Origin: Pseudoips prasinana | Lineage: Eukaryota > Arthropoda > Insecta > Lepidoptera > Nolidae | Direction: 5' to 3' | DNA: 64,000 bases | Assembly: GCA_951640165.1 (NCBI GenBank) | Contig: OX621246.1 | Coordinates: forward strand, 4,365,001 to 4,429,000 | The notes under the pieces: model-generated | Told to the model about the DNA's origin: nothing | Database searches by the model: none | The model's input: only the letters and a program-made list of their open reading frames with translations | Made by a program: the position numbers and the translations under genes | Shown: positions 1 to 10,578 of the stretch, piece by piece | How the letters are laid out: each line of letters begins with the position of its first letter | How positions within the stretch are numbered: the first letter of the stretch is position 1

Positions 1-75
1 TAACCGGTCCGGACGTGAAGGTTAAGCAACTAGGCTCGTGGTCAGTGCCTAGATGGGTGACCACCAAAGTGGTTT
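1..75 (+). repeat. 5S rRNA-like SINE head, partial
   Basis: Bases about 12-64 resemble the 3' half of a eukaryotic 5S rRNA gene: GGTTAAGCAAC, then GGTCAGTGCCTAGATGGG and GTGACC, which match the internal promoter A-box and C-box region. The left side is cut by the window edge and the 5S similarity stops near 65, so this is a 5S-derived (SINE3-type) repeat head and not a functional 5S gene. A second head starts near 268. Confidence 0.5.
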
Positions 76-261
76 GTTATATGAACGTCTCTATACTTAT
101 CAGTATAAAAGGGGTTTATTTTTTTGTAAGTAGTTACTTTAGCGTGACGTTTTCAGTTTTCCTGGGTTTTAGTGCTTCAATTTTACTGCTTCGCCAGACA
201 ATAATTGATATAAAGCGCTCATAGCCAGATGATCTAACTGCTCCAGAAGTGATTGGCTAGG

Positions 262-425
262 AAGGTTAAGCAACTGGGCTCGCGGTCAGTCCATTAACAC
301 GTTAAGTTATCGGCCCCAGCTGTGGTTGTTAGACAATAGTTGTTAAGACATGTCCGTCAGAGGCCTACTGGGCGGCTTGACACCAGGGTAACTACTGCTC
401 ATACGCTAAAGAGCTAAGTAATCCG
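262..425 (+). repeat. 5S-headed SINE-like repeat, internally deleted
   Basis: A second 5S-like head (AAGGTTAAGCAACTGGGCTC, then GGTCAGT) is cut short at about 288. It runs into a body segment (CACGTTAAG, then CATGTCCGTCAGAGGCCTAC and GGCGGCTTGACACCAGGGT). The same body occurs without the head at 16495-16625 (plus) and 62455-62690 (minus). I recognise this body as a common lepidopteran dispersed repeat. The head-to-body link is seen here only through a deletion. Confidence 0.5.
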
Positions 426-1103
426 TGCCAGAGGACACCCCTTTAGGTTTTGACTCTCGGCTCATGGTGGTACCTGTAGATACGCATGACAGCTTTGGTT
501 TCTAGGCACATTGTGGGCAACCGTCGCCGTGTCGCTATACTAGTGACTCGCGAGAGGAATTTCATCGATACAGATGCAAACGAATAATCATGGAGGAAGA
601 CCGGGGCTTTGGTTCGGGCTAATTACCTTCATTTGTTTTAGGTAACTCATGGTCTCCTTGTCGTAGTTTTCTAAGATGTTCCTGGGACGATGCGACAGGG
701 CTAACAGGTGTGTTGACCAGAAATAAAGCAGACGCTGCTTTCCCTCCACCTTGCAGGATACAGAGCAGGATATTGTGTCATGGAGGCGAATAAGGTCGGT
801 TAAGCGAAAGTGATACAATGTGTACTGCAAGCATCATCGACCGATGCGAAAAAGAAGTTAAAATACTCAGCCGTTCTTACACTGTAAAAGCAGACGTATT
901 TATTGTTAGACTAAAGACCCGGCCCGGCTTCTTACGGCTACATAGACGCAAAGAGTACTTAAAATTATAACTTTTCTTGGACAAATAGAACATAATAACA
1001 ATTCGCAACAAAGATTTTTTTTATAAAATGAACCAAATTCATTGAATTTAACTGTAATAGTTGGACATAATTAATGGTTTTGTGGAAAATTGTGCGTAGT
1101 GGG
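426..1103. other. No recognisable gene
   Basis: AT-rich sequence. The only open frame (588-830, minus) shows no family similarity that I can see and no repeated context. Confidence 0.4.
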
Positions 1104-1217
1104 AGCGGTCTTGTGAGGGTCGCTGGAAAGAGCTGGATACAAGTAGCCCGAGACAGGATAATTATGGAGATCTTTGGTCAAGCAGTGGAAGTCTTTCGAC
1201 TAATATGATGGTGATGT
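1104..1217 (+). mobile_element. RTE-clade LINE 3'-end relic
   Basis: It resembles the last codons of the RTE family seen better at 3292-3490: GAGGGTCGCTGGAAAGAGCTGG, then the 'caggataattatggagatctttgg' stretch and AAGCAGTGGAAGTCTTTCGAC, ending in TGATGGTGATG. It is diverged and 5'-truncated to about 110 bp. Confidence 0.6.
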
Positions 1218-1945
1218 GTAGTATAAACATTTAGTACATTATTTTAAGTATCATCAATAGAACCAAAATAATTACGGTTTACATTGATTTTTAAAGTGAT
1301 TCATAATTGAAATACAGCGTCCCTATATAAATCAGGGATTATATAATTAGAATGACAGCAAGACTCGGCTCGTGGCACTGATTAAATATGTAATGCATAT
1401 TATTATGCCAAAGCTGAGATTTAAGCTTATTTTGTGTATCTGTATTCTGCCAAGATATGACAATAATGTCCACTTATCAAATATTTTGTATTCTGTGTAG
1501 GTATATTAATTATAAATTAGTGTTAATTTATTATTATTTCATATTAAACACACACATATAAACATATTTTATGTATTAATTAGCTATAAGTGTAGGTTTA
1601 GGTTAGCTATTAGTGTCGAGCTCAGATCAATTAAAAAAGTTTTTATTTTATCTAAGATGTCGAGGTATTTTTTAAAAGAAACTGCAAGCTGTACTGTCAT
1701 TTAAATTTTCTGTTGAGTTATTGTACTTGGCTCCATCTGAAAACTAGCACTGCAAAAGTTTAAGTTGCTAAGATGGGACCAATTCGGACACACACAGGTA
1801 TTTAATGTGCCTTTACTTCTGTATAATGTATAAATTATGTTTCCTTTTTAACTTATTATCTGTGCTAGTTTACGGATCTTTATTTTCTCTTTTTTAGATT
1901 TAATTGAAAGCTTGTGTGTGTGTGAGCTTGGATCTTTGTTACTTC
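1218..1945. other. No recognisable gene
   Basis: AT-rich intergenic or intronic sequence with no supported ORF and no repeat that I can name. Confidence 0.4.
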
Positions 1946-2170
1946 CGCGGTAAAACCGCGGGTCACTGCAATTAGATAATTGCAGTGCCCCGCGGTTTTA
2001 CCCGCCTTAAACTTTATAAATTATATAATAATATATCCTACGTGTTAATACAAAGTGTCAGCTAACTCCATACCAAATTTTATTACAATCGCTCCAGCCG
2101 TTTAGACGTGAAGAAGTAACAAAGATACAAGCTCACACACACACAAACTTTCTCCTTTATAATATTAGTG
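1946..2170 (+). repeat. 'CCCCGCGGTTTTACCC' repeat with an inverted start
   Basis: A plus-strand copy of a dispersed family begins near 1980 with GCAGTGCCCCGCGGTTTTAC, followed by TTTATAAATTAT and a tail CAAGCTCACACACACAC. Immediately to the left, 1947-1972 carries the same start inverted (GCGGTAAAACCGCGGG, CACTGCAATTA), giving a hairpin of about 25 bp per arm. Related copies lie at 8063-8375, 14680-15003 (minus) and 17238-17405. Confidence 0.6.
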
Positions 2171-3279
2171 TGATGTACAGACGCCAGCACATCCAGCTAC
2201 CCCAATCTGTCAAATTTCTTTTATATATTTTCAAAGGGGAATGCCCAAGTGACTATGGAACTTAGTATAGGTGCAAACATTATTGTGCCTAGATGAAAAC
2301 TACTGTTCTATGTTGGGATCGATATATACTTTCAATTAAAATTAACATGGTTTATGTAATTTGCCGGATTTCATGGAAATAGATGGGTGAACATTGAACA
2401 TCTTAGGTAAAGAAACGTTGGTTGCCGGCTAGTTAATAGACAAATTATGACTTAAGTAATATTATGGGGTAGAGGCGGACAACCTCAACGGAGTCTAGCC
2501 TACTAAGCAGGATATATTGTAGTGCATGTGCAATCGTAGGTGCACTTCTATTTCATCGCTCTGATTGTCTAATGGGGCATTGATAAGTTGATACACCGGC
2601 GAACTGTACTATCCATAATGAAGTGATATTAGACACTATTAATCTGCCGTCTCAAAATCACTTTTCACAATAAGGAGTCTCTGTCTCAGATTACAATTAT
2701 TAGCGTAATGGAGTCTCTTTCTCAAAGTCACTCGAGTTGTTACGAATAATCCACAAGTCCACACACAAGAAATATCAACTTCAACTCTTATTTGTGGCAC
2801 TTGTGGGATCACCACCACAATTTCGCCAATGTCAAGTTATGATATGCCAACAAACGAAGGAAAATATTAATCGGTAAAAATTGGCCAAGTACTATTTTGA
2901 GATTAAGTAGATGAGTAGACCCACGTCGAATCTACAACAAACAAAATAGACACGAAATATCAAAACATTCGCCAAAAACTGATAAAAACCAGTAGTTACT
3001 TGTGAAGTTGCACTGTCACATAACGTCAAAGATCACTTAAGTGTTGCCAAAAATATCAACCAGATTATCGAATTGATTATCATGTCGTGACGAGTTAGAA
3101 AATAAAAGAAATTAATAGTATTTCTTTGCAAGTAATAAATCTATAATTAGTTTAGGTTGAACAGAAATATTGTTTCAGTAGGCTTAGTGGTCTTGGTTAT
3201 TTCACAAAGCAGAAACCCGCACCACAACGTAACGAAAATTAATAAACTTAAGAATATTCAGCGCTAATTTACCATTACT
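2171..3279. other. No recognisable gene; possible SINE fragment
   Basis: No supported ORF. Bases about 2515-2580 (TAGTGCATGTGCAATCG, TGCACTTCTATTTCATCGCTC) weakly resemble the tail of the SINE family at 11028-11375. The rest is AT-rich and unassigned. Confidence 0.35.
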
Positions 3280-3502
3280 AAGTGCTATTGGGGCAGAAAT
3301 GTTCTCGAGTGGCGACCACGAACCGGAAGACGCAGCGTGGGTGGGGGCCTGCCCCCCATCTTAACAAGATGGACCGATGATCTTGTGCGGGTCGCTGGAA
3401 ATCGCTGGATGCGGATAGCGCAAGACCGGCAATTGTGGACATCTTTGGGGGAGGCCTTTGTCCAGCAGTGGACGTCTTTCGGCTGATATGAAGTGCTATT
3501 GG
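3280..3502 (+). mobile_element. 5'-truncated RTE LINE insertion with target duplication
   Basis: The insert 3292-3490 carries the C-terminal codons of an RTE-clade polyprotein (TTCTCGAGTGGCGACCACG, GGAAGACGCAGCGTGGG, GTGCGGGTCGCTGG, CCAGCAGTGGACGTCTTTCG) up to the stop in GGCTGATATGA. It is flanked by a perfect 12-bp duplication, AAGTGCTATTGG, at 3280-3291 and 3491-3502. This is a clean target-primed insertion of only the last 0.2 kb of the element, with an undamaged target-site duplication. Confidence 0.85.
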
Positions 3503-3930
3503 CTATTTTATTGCGTAGTAACATCACTAATTTAGCTAAAATAAGTCCTTATTTCTTTTTGTCCATCGATTATTGACTTTAAATATTCCGAGTGAATTTA
3601 TTTTCATTTGCGTCAACATTTTGTTAATGGCGCCGCTCGCTAATAATGCATAAACAATAAAAGGACTTATAATTGGTTTTTCTTTTATCCGGCAAATGTG
3701 AAACTCCATATTACGATACTAAATTATGATAATTAAAAATAGGATTTTTACTTATAATGATAATGTGGCACAACTTACTTTTTAACGATACTGTCCGTGG
3801 GCATTTGCCTTTATTACTTAAGCCTAAGGTTCACTTTCAATTGGGGAAATTTGGGAGAGATTGGGGTAGCTTGATGTTCTGGCATCTGTACCTATATTGA
3901 TTTTTGTATGCCTCTTGGACCTAAACCCAG
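3503..3930. other. No recognisable gene
   Basis: AT-rich sequence with nothing that can be assigned. Confidence 0.4.
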
Positions 3931-4231
3931 AATTACAAACTATTATGGAGACTGAACATTAAAAAACGCTTGCCGTACCTGCTAAATAGTCTGCCGGATG
4001 ACATTCGGCATAAAACTGTTAAATTTAAAGTAAAAAAACACTTATTATATTTAATTTAACGTAATGTAAATATTTATAGTACCTACTCGTTAGTTATTTT
4101 TGGATACAAAGATAAATAGATGCTGTACAGACACTCGATCCTACGGTCAAACCGATTACCCGGTTTTGGTGGACATATGTACAAACTTTAGAAAATGTAT
4201 TTGTATAAAGAAATAAATAAAAAAAAACATA
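3931..4231 (+). mobile_element. LINE 3' end (CR1/Jockey-like)
   Basis: A plus-strand frame at about 3985-4060 reads LNSLPDDIRHKTVKFKVKKH before a stop. This matches the usual C-terminal pattern (YNxLPxxIR...F+..+K) of CR1/Jockey-group reverse transcriptase proteins. It is followed by an untranslated tail and an A-rich end, AAATAAATAAAAAAAA. Confidence 0.6.
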
Positions 4232-4727
4232 TATTATTTTTATTATTCTTTCCGGTCACTCTCCTCGGAAGTTACAAAACAGCTGTGACCTAGACCACGA
4301 TATTAGACGATGTGAAAACGAGCACCATAACACGCTGATGTTCATGACACGTTTCTTTGATGTGTTATTTATAAGCAAGCGTATAGGAACTTCAAAGTCG
4401 AGATCGTTATACCTATAGTATTTTACAGCTGAGAATTAACAAGTTTTACCAAAACATTTTTTTTACTTAACTACCGTTTAAAGTAGGTACAGTTAATTGG
4501 CTTCGTTTTAAGATAAAGTGTTCCATTTTTATCGTTGTGCAATGTTAGCCGAAATTATGTTTCCTTGACTTTTCGTCCCGTCTGTTGATCAATAATCGAA
4601 CTCTGTACTAGCAAATGTATAATTACTTGAATGAAATGTACAATCGTGGGACATAGGTAAGTAAAAAAAAATCCCTGATTAACATTTTTTTTTTGTATTT
4701 TTCGTTTATTCTTTATTTTTTAAGATA
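4232..4727. other. No recognisable gene
   Basis: AT-rich sequence, no supported features. Confidence 0.4.
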
Positions 4728-4868
4728 AAGCCGTCAATTAAACGTTTGTAAAGTAGCCCTCGACACAGGGATTAAATTACTTAGTACGGGCGTTGTCTTT
4801 TTAAAAATCGAACCGAGGACACGAAGCGGCAATGCGACTTCCTTAACCGCTGCGCCACGCGCAGTCAA
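4728..4868. repeat. Rearranged tRNA-headed SINE (family 2)
   Basis: Bases 4730-4805 match the tail of SINE family 2 on the plus strand (CGTTTGTAAAGTA, GACACAGGGATTA, TTAGTACGGGCGTTGTCTTT). Bases 4806-4866 match its tRNA-like head on the minus strand (TTAACCGCTGCGCCACGCGC). Head and tail face opposite ways, so the copy has been partly inverted or two fragments have joined. Confidence 0.55.
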
Positions 4869-4879
4869 AATATTAAATA

Positions 4880-5508
4880 CTAGCTGGTGCCCGCGACTTC
4901 GTCCGCGACAATTTTGAATGATGGCCAATTTACCTATTTACTTCTAGCTTAATCTAAAAAATATAACTTTTAATAAACATAAGCAAAATAAATTTAAACT
5001 TACACTAAAGGCTACTGTGCTACTGTTATTTTATTAAATCAAAGAATACATAGCAATTACACCCTCTATTTTACGCACTTGGGGCTGGAATTTCCAAAAA
5101 TCCGGAAATACATATTTTTATTTTTAACTAAAAGGCCAAATACTAATTTACATGCGTTTAACTTAAAGATTGTCACATTTTTCATACAAACTTACATCCC
5201 CTATTTTTCACCCTCGGGGGTGGAATTTCCAAAAATCCTGAAACACGTAATTTTTTTATTTTTAACTGCAAGGCCAAATACCATTCTTCATGCCTTTAAC
5301 TTCAAAAACGGCAAAGTTTCATACTAACTTTGCACCCCCGTTTAACCCCTTAGGGGTTGAATTTCGAAAAATCCTTCCTTATTCCTTGTCTACATTATAA
5401 AGAAAACATTTGTGCAAAATTTCAGCTTTCTAGGTCCAAGGGTTCGGGCTGGGCGTTGATGAGTCAGTCAGTCAGTCAGGACTTCTCTTTTTATTTATAT
5501 AGATAGAT
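4880..5508 (+). repeat. 'CTAGCTGGTGCCCGCGACTTCG' dispersed repeat
   Basis: The start ACTAGCTGGTGCCCGCGACT and the end TTATTTATATAGATAG match the ends of the family seen at 44615-44925. Inside there are three imperfect tandem units (5075-5200, 5201-5325, 5326-5400), each with 'GGGGxTGGAATTTCCAAAAATCC'-type wording, and a (GTCA)n run at 5461-5477. The long frame 5079-5327 is only these repeats and is not a gene. Confidence 0.55.
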
Positions 5509-5836
5509 TAATTGTGATGTAGAAAAATCTGTTGAATGGTTTGTTGACGAATTTATTATTTAATTTATACGAAGCTACTAATCTTTAGTCTCGGGTTTCT
5601 ATGTCCGTCAGACTTCTAACTCTGTCTTCAGAATGTTTACGTCTTAACTCACCTTTACAGACATTTCAAACGGCACAATGATATAGGTTGGCATACTGAC
5701 CGGTGTGACGGGTTTCACAGTTTCGAGCTTCTAATGGAATACGCATCAGTGGCGTAGGATTCTTGTAACAAGGATCATCCGACTTTTATAAAAAAAAAGT
5801 TATTTCGTATGGTGACTGGATTACATTCTTAACGTT

Positions 5837-5842
5837 TTTATT
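5837..5842 (-). promoter_or_regulatory. Candidate poly(A) signal AATAAA
   Basis: AATAAA on the minus strand lies about 50 bases past the stop codon of the candidate terminal exon at 5893-6079. This is a normal distance for a 3'-end processing signal, but the hexamer is frequent in AT-rich DNA. Confidence 0.4.
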
Positions 5843-5892
5843 GGGACATTGTGCGCGACCTTATTGGGCTACTCGTGCCATGTCAGTTTCGT

Positions 5893-6079
5893 CTAGATAT
5901 CCAAGAATTCCCAAAAGTGCTTGAGGGCTTCCTGCAACTTCTTCGGATCATAAACTTTGCCCTTTGGCAGGTCACACTTTCGAAACGTAGCAGTACGTGT
6001 GCTGGCGTTAGCTCCGCACAGGAAAAATATTCTTGGCAGCAATTTTGAAGAGGTATTGGTGAAAAAATCGAGGAAACAG
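5893..6079 (-). CDS. Candidate terminal exon of an unidentified gene
   Basis: The minus strand shows a good acceptor (TTTTTCTTTCTAATTTCAG) followed by one open frame of 61 residues to a TAG. It includes the plausible protein wording FRKCDLPKGKVYDPKK and LQEALKHFWEFLDI at the C-terminus, and AATAAA follows at 5842-5837. The exon enters in phase 2, so the previous exon must supply two bases. The first-exon candidate at 10536-10578 ends in phase 1, so if both belong to one gene at least one exon between them is unseen. I do not recognise the protein. An alternative is an old pseudogene fragment. Confidence 0.42.
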
Positions 6080-7141
6080 CTGAAATTAGAAAGAAAAATT
6101 TACGCCCTATACAAAATGCGTCAGTTGATGAGCTTTTTGTAGTAAAGCTTAATTTGTTTTGTGTAAACTTGTTATTCAGTTTCATAGGATAATTTTGTTC
6201 GCTATTTCTGTAACTTACACCTTTTTAGGTATTTTTATTTCATTTCCATCGTGAATGCCAAACAATCAATGGACACAAATTAATGTCAACCCTCCAAATA
6301 TATTTCGCAATAGAGTCATATATGCACCCGTGTGTATACTATGTAATTCGTGCCTCACGGTAATCTACAGGTGCAGAATCGAGATGCGGTAAACGACTGT
6401 TTTTGTTTATAAACTACCTGTTATTTGTATTTTAATTCTAAATGTGTAATGGGAGTACGACGGTACATTCCAGTGTAGGGAAAAACCAATACTGGTTTAT
6501 ATTACACTGTAATATTAAGATAGATTTAAGAATATTTGTGTATTTTGATTATATAAATAAATAATAAAAATTAGAACACCAAAATATACAAAAAAAATAA
6601 AACGATAGAGTTTGTCTATCTTTATTTTTTGTTTTTCTTTTTATGTTGATTATGTCCCCGTTAGTTTTGTTTACAGTCTAATAAGAGAATTAAACATTTA
6701 TTATTTAAAACTCTGTTAGACATACAATGCTATAATTTTGATTATAGGGAAGCCGATAGGGAGCGATTTACAAGGGCCTGGCCGGGATTACTCTATAGAG
6801 TCCATACCGGTGCCTTCATAGTTAAGTGGAGTAGATTAGTAACGTCTCTGATTAACAATACTGCTGTCTATTTACATAACTATGATGACTTCTATACCCC
6901 TGGGAAAGCATGAACCCCATGGGTAATGAATTGAGAATCGCTGATTATATAATTATGATTCAAAGACCGTCAAATTTATCCAGCGAGGACAAAAATTGAC
7001 TTATCTATAAGAATGGTTCTTTGATTTGATGCGGAGTTATTGAATGAAGTAGATTATTCATCAATGGTCGACAAATTAAACGAAATCCTCATCTAAAACT
7101 GATTGATGACCTATATTTGTGTCCAACTGTTGTCTGTTGGA
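6080..7141. other. No recognisable gene; possible intron
   Basis: AT-rich. It would be intronic if the minus-strand exons at 5893-6079 and 10536-10578 belong together. I could not identify a middle exon. Confidence 0.35.
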
Positions 7142-7480
7142 TTAGTTTGAGAAAAATAAACCTACTAATATTATAAATCCGAAAGTTTGTGAACTTAAGG
7201 ATGTATGGAACTTTGAATGTTTGTTACTCAGGCAGACAGACACAAGAACTACAAAACGGATTTTGATGAAATTTTGTAGTAAATTGGCTTGTCTAACCGA
7301 TAACATAAAGGCTATATTTATATTTTCATTCATATTCGTATTCATTCATATATATTTTCATATTCATTCATATATATTTTCATTTTCGTATTCGTTTTCT
7401 TTTTCTTTTTCGTTTTCATTTTCCTTTTTTATTTTCATTTTCATTTTCATTTCCATTTCCATTTTCATTTTCATATAATT
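7142..7480. repeat. Dispersed repeat end plus (TTTCAT)n microsatellite
   Basis: Bases 7155-7310 (AAACCTACTAATATTATAAAT, then GGCAGACAGACACAAGAAC) look like a common lepidopteran repeat end. From about 7318 to 7476 the sequence is a degenerate pyrimidine-rich TTTCAT/TTTTCA array. The open frame 7221-7478 (phenylalanine, serine and isoleucine runs) is a by-product of this array. Confidence 0.6.
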
Positions 7481-7484
7481 TGAC

Positions 7485-7740
7485 GGTCACCGTAGCCTAG
7501 TTGGTAGTGCTCCATCCTACGGAGCTGGTGGTCCTGGGTACGAATCCCGGTAAGTGCAAATATTTGTGTGATGAGCTCGAATATTTGTTTCTGAGTCATG
7601 GATGTTTTCTATGTATTTAAGTATTCATCTATCTATATAAGTATGTATATCGTCGCCTGGTTCCCATAGTACAAGCTTTGCTTAGTTTGGGGCTAGGATG
7701 ATTTGTGTGACATTGTCCCTCGATATTATTATTATTATAA
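7485..7740 (+). repeat. tRNA-headed SINE, family 1
   Basis: The head GGTCACCGTAGCCTAGTTGG contains a pol III A-box, and GGTACGAATCCC matches a B-box with one base changed from GGTTCGAATCCC. The body includes GTGTGATGAGC, TATCGTCGCCTGG and TTTGGGGCTAGGATGAT, and the tail is ATTATTATTATTA. About 255 bp, matching copies at 38205-38459 and 54940-55197. The head is tRNA-derived and not a tRNA gene, since the second half cannot fold as a tRNA. Confidence 0.8.
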
Positions 7741-8062
7741 TTTATAAAGTTTAAGGCGGGTAATACCGCAGAGCACATCTGATCAATAATAATAATGACT
7801 GAATTCTGATCGAATTTCAGCCATCAGGTCTACCAGTTTGAGACTAGTGCATAGACAAGGTAGATAGATTCTTTATTCCGCGCCAATAGAAACATCAAGA
7901 AGATTTTTATAGTTCTTTAGGTGACGGTAAATTAAAATTGCCGCATAAACGCATTCATTACTCGAGAGAGAACGTTGCAAACGATTTGGATGATTTATTT
8001 TTGTTATTTTCTACGACATGATTTGTGTGAATTAAAATGTCAGAATTTTTTTATGGTAAACT
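7741..8062. other. No recognisable gene
   Basis: Bases 7741-7770 (TTTATAAAGTTTAAGGCGGG) look like a short inverted fragment of the CCGCGGTTTTACCC repeat. The rest is unassigned. Confidence 0.35.
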
Positions 8063-8375
8063 AGCTGTGCCCCGCGGTTTTACCCGCGTTAAACTTTATA
8101 AATTATCACAGCTCCACCCCCGTAGGTGATAGCGTGATAATATGCATCCTATATGTTGACCCGACCTCTAAGTAATATTCATGCAAAATTTGAAGTAAAT
8201 CCATGCAGTACTTTTTGAGTTTAGCCCGGACATGCATACAGACAAACAGACAAAAATTCCAAAGACTATATTTTTGGCTTCGATATCGATTGTAGATCAC
8301 GCCCCAGGTATCCTTTTTAGAAAATATTCAATGTACAGTTTTGACTATCTTACGATTTTATTATCTGTATAGATG
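8063..8375 (+). repeat. 'CTAGCTGTGCCCCGCGGTTTTA' repeat, full copy
   Basis: It starts CTAGCTGTGCCCCGCGGTTT and ends TTTTATTATCTGTATAGATG. A near-full copy on the other strand at 14680-15003 has the same two ends, which defines the unit at about 315 bp. The internal wording includes GCATGAATATTAC-type text and CATACAGACAAACAGAC. There is no terminal inverted repeat and no poly(A), so I cannot assign a class (a Helitron-like non-autonomous element is one option). Confidence 0.65.
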
Positions 8376-8507
8376 TATTTTTTATGGTGCGTGTAGCTAG
8401 TAGTATAATATACAATAGGCGGCCTCGTTACTAAGACATGATCTCATCCAGACTACAGAGTTTCAGAAAGATAGTTGTCGGTCTGGATACCTTGTATTAT
8501 CGTACCT

Positions 8508-8748
8508 CAGGGTCTCTACCGGCTAAGTCACCGAACATCGATTTCTTAAATGGCGTTCAAATAAATATAGGTTAAAAATTACTTAATCAATCATTAAATC
8601 GGCTTCCATGAGCACATGTGACGTCATAAATGGTCCGGAATCGATTATCAACGTTCAGGCCGATTTAACGATAGTTATTTTTAACCCTTATTTATTTGAG
8701 CGCCATTTAAGAAATTGATGTTCGTTGACTTAGCCGGTAGAGCCCCTG
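8508..8748. mobile_element. Palindromic MITE, family A copy 1
   Basis: A foldback element whose arms are almost the whole length. The left start is CAGGGTCTCTACCGGCTAAG and the right end is CTTAGCCGGTAGAGCCCCTG. The centre carries CACATGTGACGTCATAAATG. About 241 bp and non-coding. Sister copies lie at 9673-9919, 11407-11654 and 32800-33040. The open frame beginning at 8715 is not a gene. Confidence 0.85.
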
Positions 8749-9094
8749 TTACCCCTGGTACTTCAACAACGCTGCTCCCACATTACTTAAATCTGATACG
8801 TAAAGTACATACCTACAACATAGTTAAGTCTTACCTACGTCATATTACATCAACTATTAGCATGCCTAGCAACTATAGGCAGCATGAGACCGACTTCCAC
8901 CGTGACCCTAGAGGCCTTACTAAACCTCAGACCGTTGCACCTAATAGGCCGCGGTTACAGCCTTAAGGCTTAACAAAGCTGGATTGTAGAAGCAAAATAA
9001 AAGCGACACGCATACGCGCCTCATGGATGACATACAGAAGAAGCTCCCAATGATTGACGTGATATGTGTCATGTGACATAATCCCAAAATCTTT

Positions 9095-9240
9095 AGTTTA
9101 TGATAAAAACTTTAGTTTTTGATTAAAACTTTAGATTTTGATAAAAACTTCAGTTTTTGATAAAAACTTTAGTTTTTGATTAAAACTTTATTTTGATAAA
9201 AACTTTAGTTTTTGATTAAAACTTTAGTTTTTGATAAAAG
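9095..9240. repeat. Minisatellite of about 24-25 bp units
   Basis: Five to six imperfect units of 'AAACTTTAGTTTTTGAT(A/T)AAA' in tandem. Non-coding and local, with no partner copy elsewhere in the window. Confidence 0.75.
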
Positions 9241-9672
9241 CTACACAATCCAACTTCAAGAAGAAGCCAAAAAGACAATACAGCATAGTTAAAATATAAT
9301 TAGGTACAGACGCCAACTCATCAAGCTTCGCCAATCTGTCATATTTCCCTAATAGAAAGTGAACCTTATGCTTATGCGATAAAGTTGAAAATCTATAAAA
9401 GTACTTTGACAGATCGGGATAGTTGGATGTGGTGGCGTATGTACCTTAATATGTATGATAACATTCGCTTCAATAAACACGTAACTATACCATATTTAAC
9501 TGCACATAATTTTTGTATATTTTATTTAATAGTCAAAGTTTTAATAAAAAAAAAAAAAAAACATCTTTGCACTTGAAAGGAGAGTATACCTATCTATTGA
9601 GGTGTGATCACTTTTATATCGAACTTTGCTCAAATAAATAGCTATAAACTATTTCGGACTGATTCAGCCAGC
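9241..9672. other. No recognisable gene
   Basis: AT-rich sequence with an A17-type run near 9544-9560 that could be a retroposon tail, but no upstream body is identifiable. Confidence 0.35.
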
Positions 9673-9919
9673 CTGGGGCTCTACCGGCTAAGTCGCCGAA
9701 CATCGATTTCTTAAACGGCGTTCAAATAAATAAAGGTTAAAAATAACTTAATCAATCGTTAAATCGGCCTGAACGTTGATAATTGATTCCGGGCCATTTA
9801 TGACGTCACATGTGCTCATGGAAGCCGATTTAACGATTGATTAAGTCTTTTTTAACCTTTATTTATTAGAACGCCATTTACGAAATCGATGTTCGGTGAC
9901 TTAGCCGGTAGAGCCCCTG
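9673..9919. mobile_element. Palindromic MITE, family A copy 2
   Basis: Same ends as copy 1 (GGGGCTCTACCGGCTAAGTC at left, inverted at right) with long inverted arms around TGACGTCACATGTGCTCATG. If the element is taken as GGCTCTACC...GGTAGAGCCC, the flanks give a 4-bp duplication, CTGG. Confidence 0.88.
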
Positions 9920-10535
9920 GTCTGCTACCTGTTAATAAAAATTAAAATTGACAATATTGGAATGACGACGATGTATACTTATAAATAAAATCTTTGTTCG
10001 GAAAGGATAAAATACTTAATTTGAGCACAAAATACCTATCTACAAAGTCACTTTGTAACCATCTGATCGGAGAGGAGTTAGAAACTGTGACCAATAATAA
10101 ACTTATAAAAAAAGAATAATGTTACGTTTAAAGTGCAAACATTTTATACTGCAAAATACTCTGTAATATTTAAACAATAATACGCCATAGTTTCATTAAT
10201 ACCGCACCGGTATCATTAAAATGCGCGGTGCTTGAGAAGTAGAGGGCCAATTTTTCCAATTTGGGGTAAAAAATAAACTGATACAAAGAAGCAATTTCAT
10301 AGAAAAAAATAAAATTATATTGTGTCATATTAATTTTATCTCGGAATAGAGATTCACGACTAAATAAACAAAACCAAAGAGTGTATGTATAAATATTTCT
10401 GTTTAGTTTTTGTTTCGTATATTCCTGCGATGTTACGCTCACAATTTTAAAACACAATTTTAAAAGATGAAATATTATTTTAGCTTCAACAATAACAATT
10501 TAAAAAATGTAAAATTCTTCTTAAATAACTCTTAC
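9920..10535. other. No recognisable gene; possible intron
   Basis: AT-rich. The minus-strand frame 10170-10457 has no family wording. It would be intronic to the candidate gene whose first exon is 10536-10578. Confidence 0.35.
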
Positions 10536-10578
10536 CGTCGATGTCCTCCTTCCCGCCAACGTTTTCGACATCAGCCAT
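10536..10578 (-). CDS. Candidate first coding exon, unidentified gene
   Basis: On the minus strand an ATG at 10578 opens 14 codons (MADVENVGGKEDID) and runs into a strong donor, GAC G|GTAAGAG, leaving phase 1. Base composition is higher in G+C than the AT-rich surroundings, as for a real first exon. The upstream 300 bp contains an E2F-like site (10790-10798) and no transposon that I can see. The acidic start is compatible with many nuclear proteins and I cannot name it. The terminal exon candidate is at 5893-6079. Confidence is limited because only 43 bases are coding. Confidence 0.4.

Noticed and set aside
12..64. Possible 5S rRNA gene
   Set aside because: Only the 3' half resembles 5S and it is diverged. 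It is joined to dispersed repeat sequence.
5079..5327. Plus-strand frame with a repeated protein motif
   Set aside because: It is made by tandem units of a non-coding dispersed repeat.
7221..7478. Frame rich in Phe, Ser and Ile
   Set aside because: Product of a TTTCAT microsatellite and not a membrane protein.
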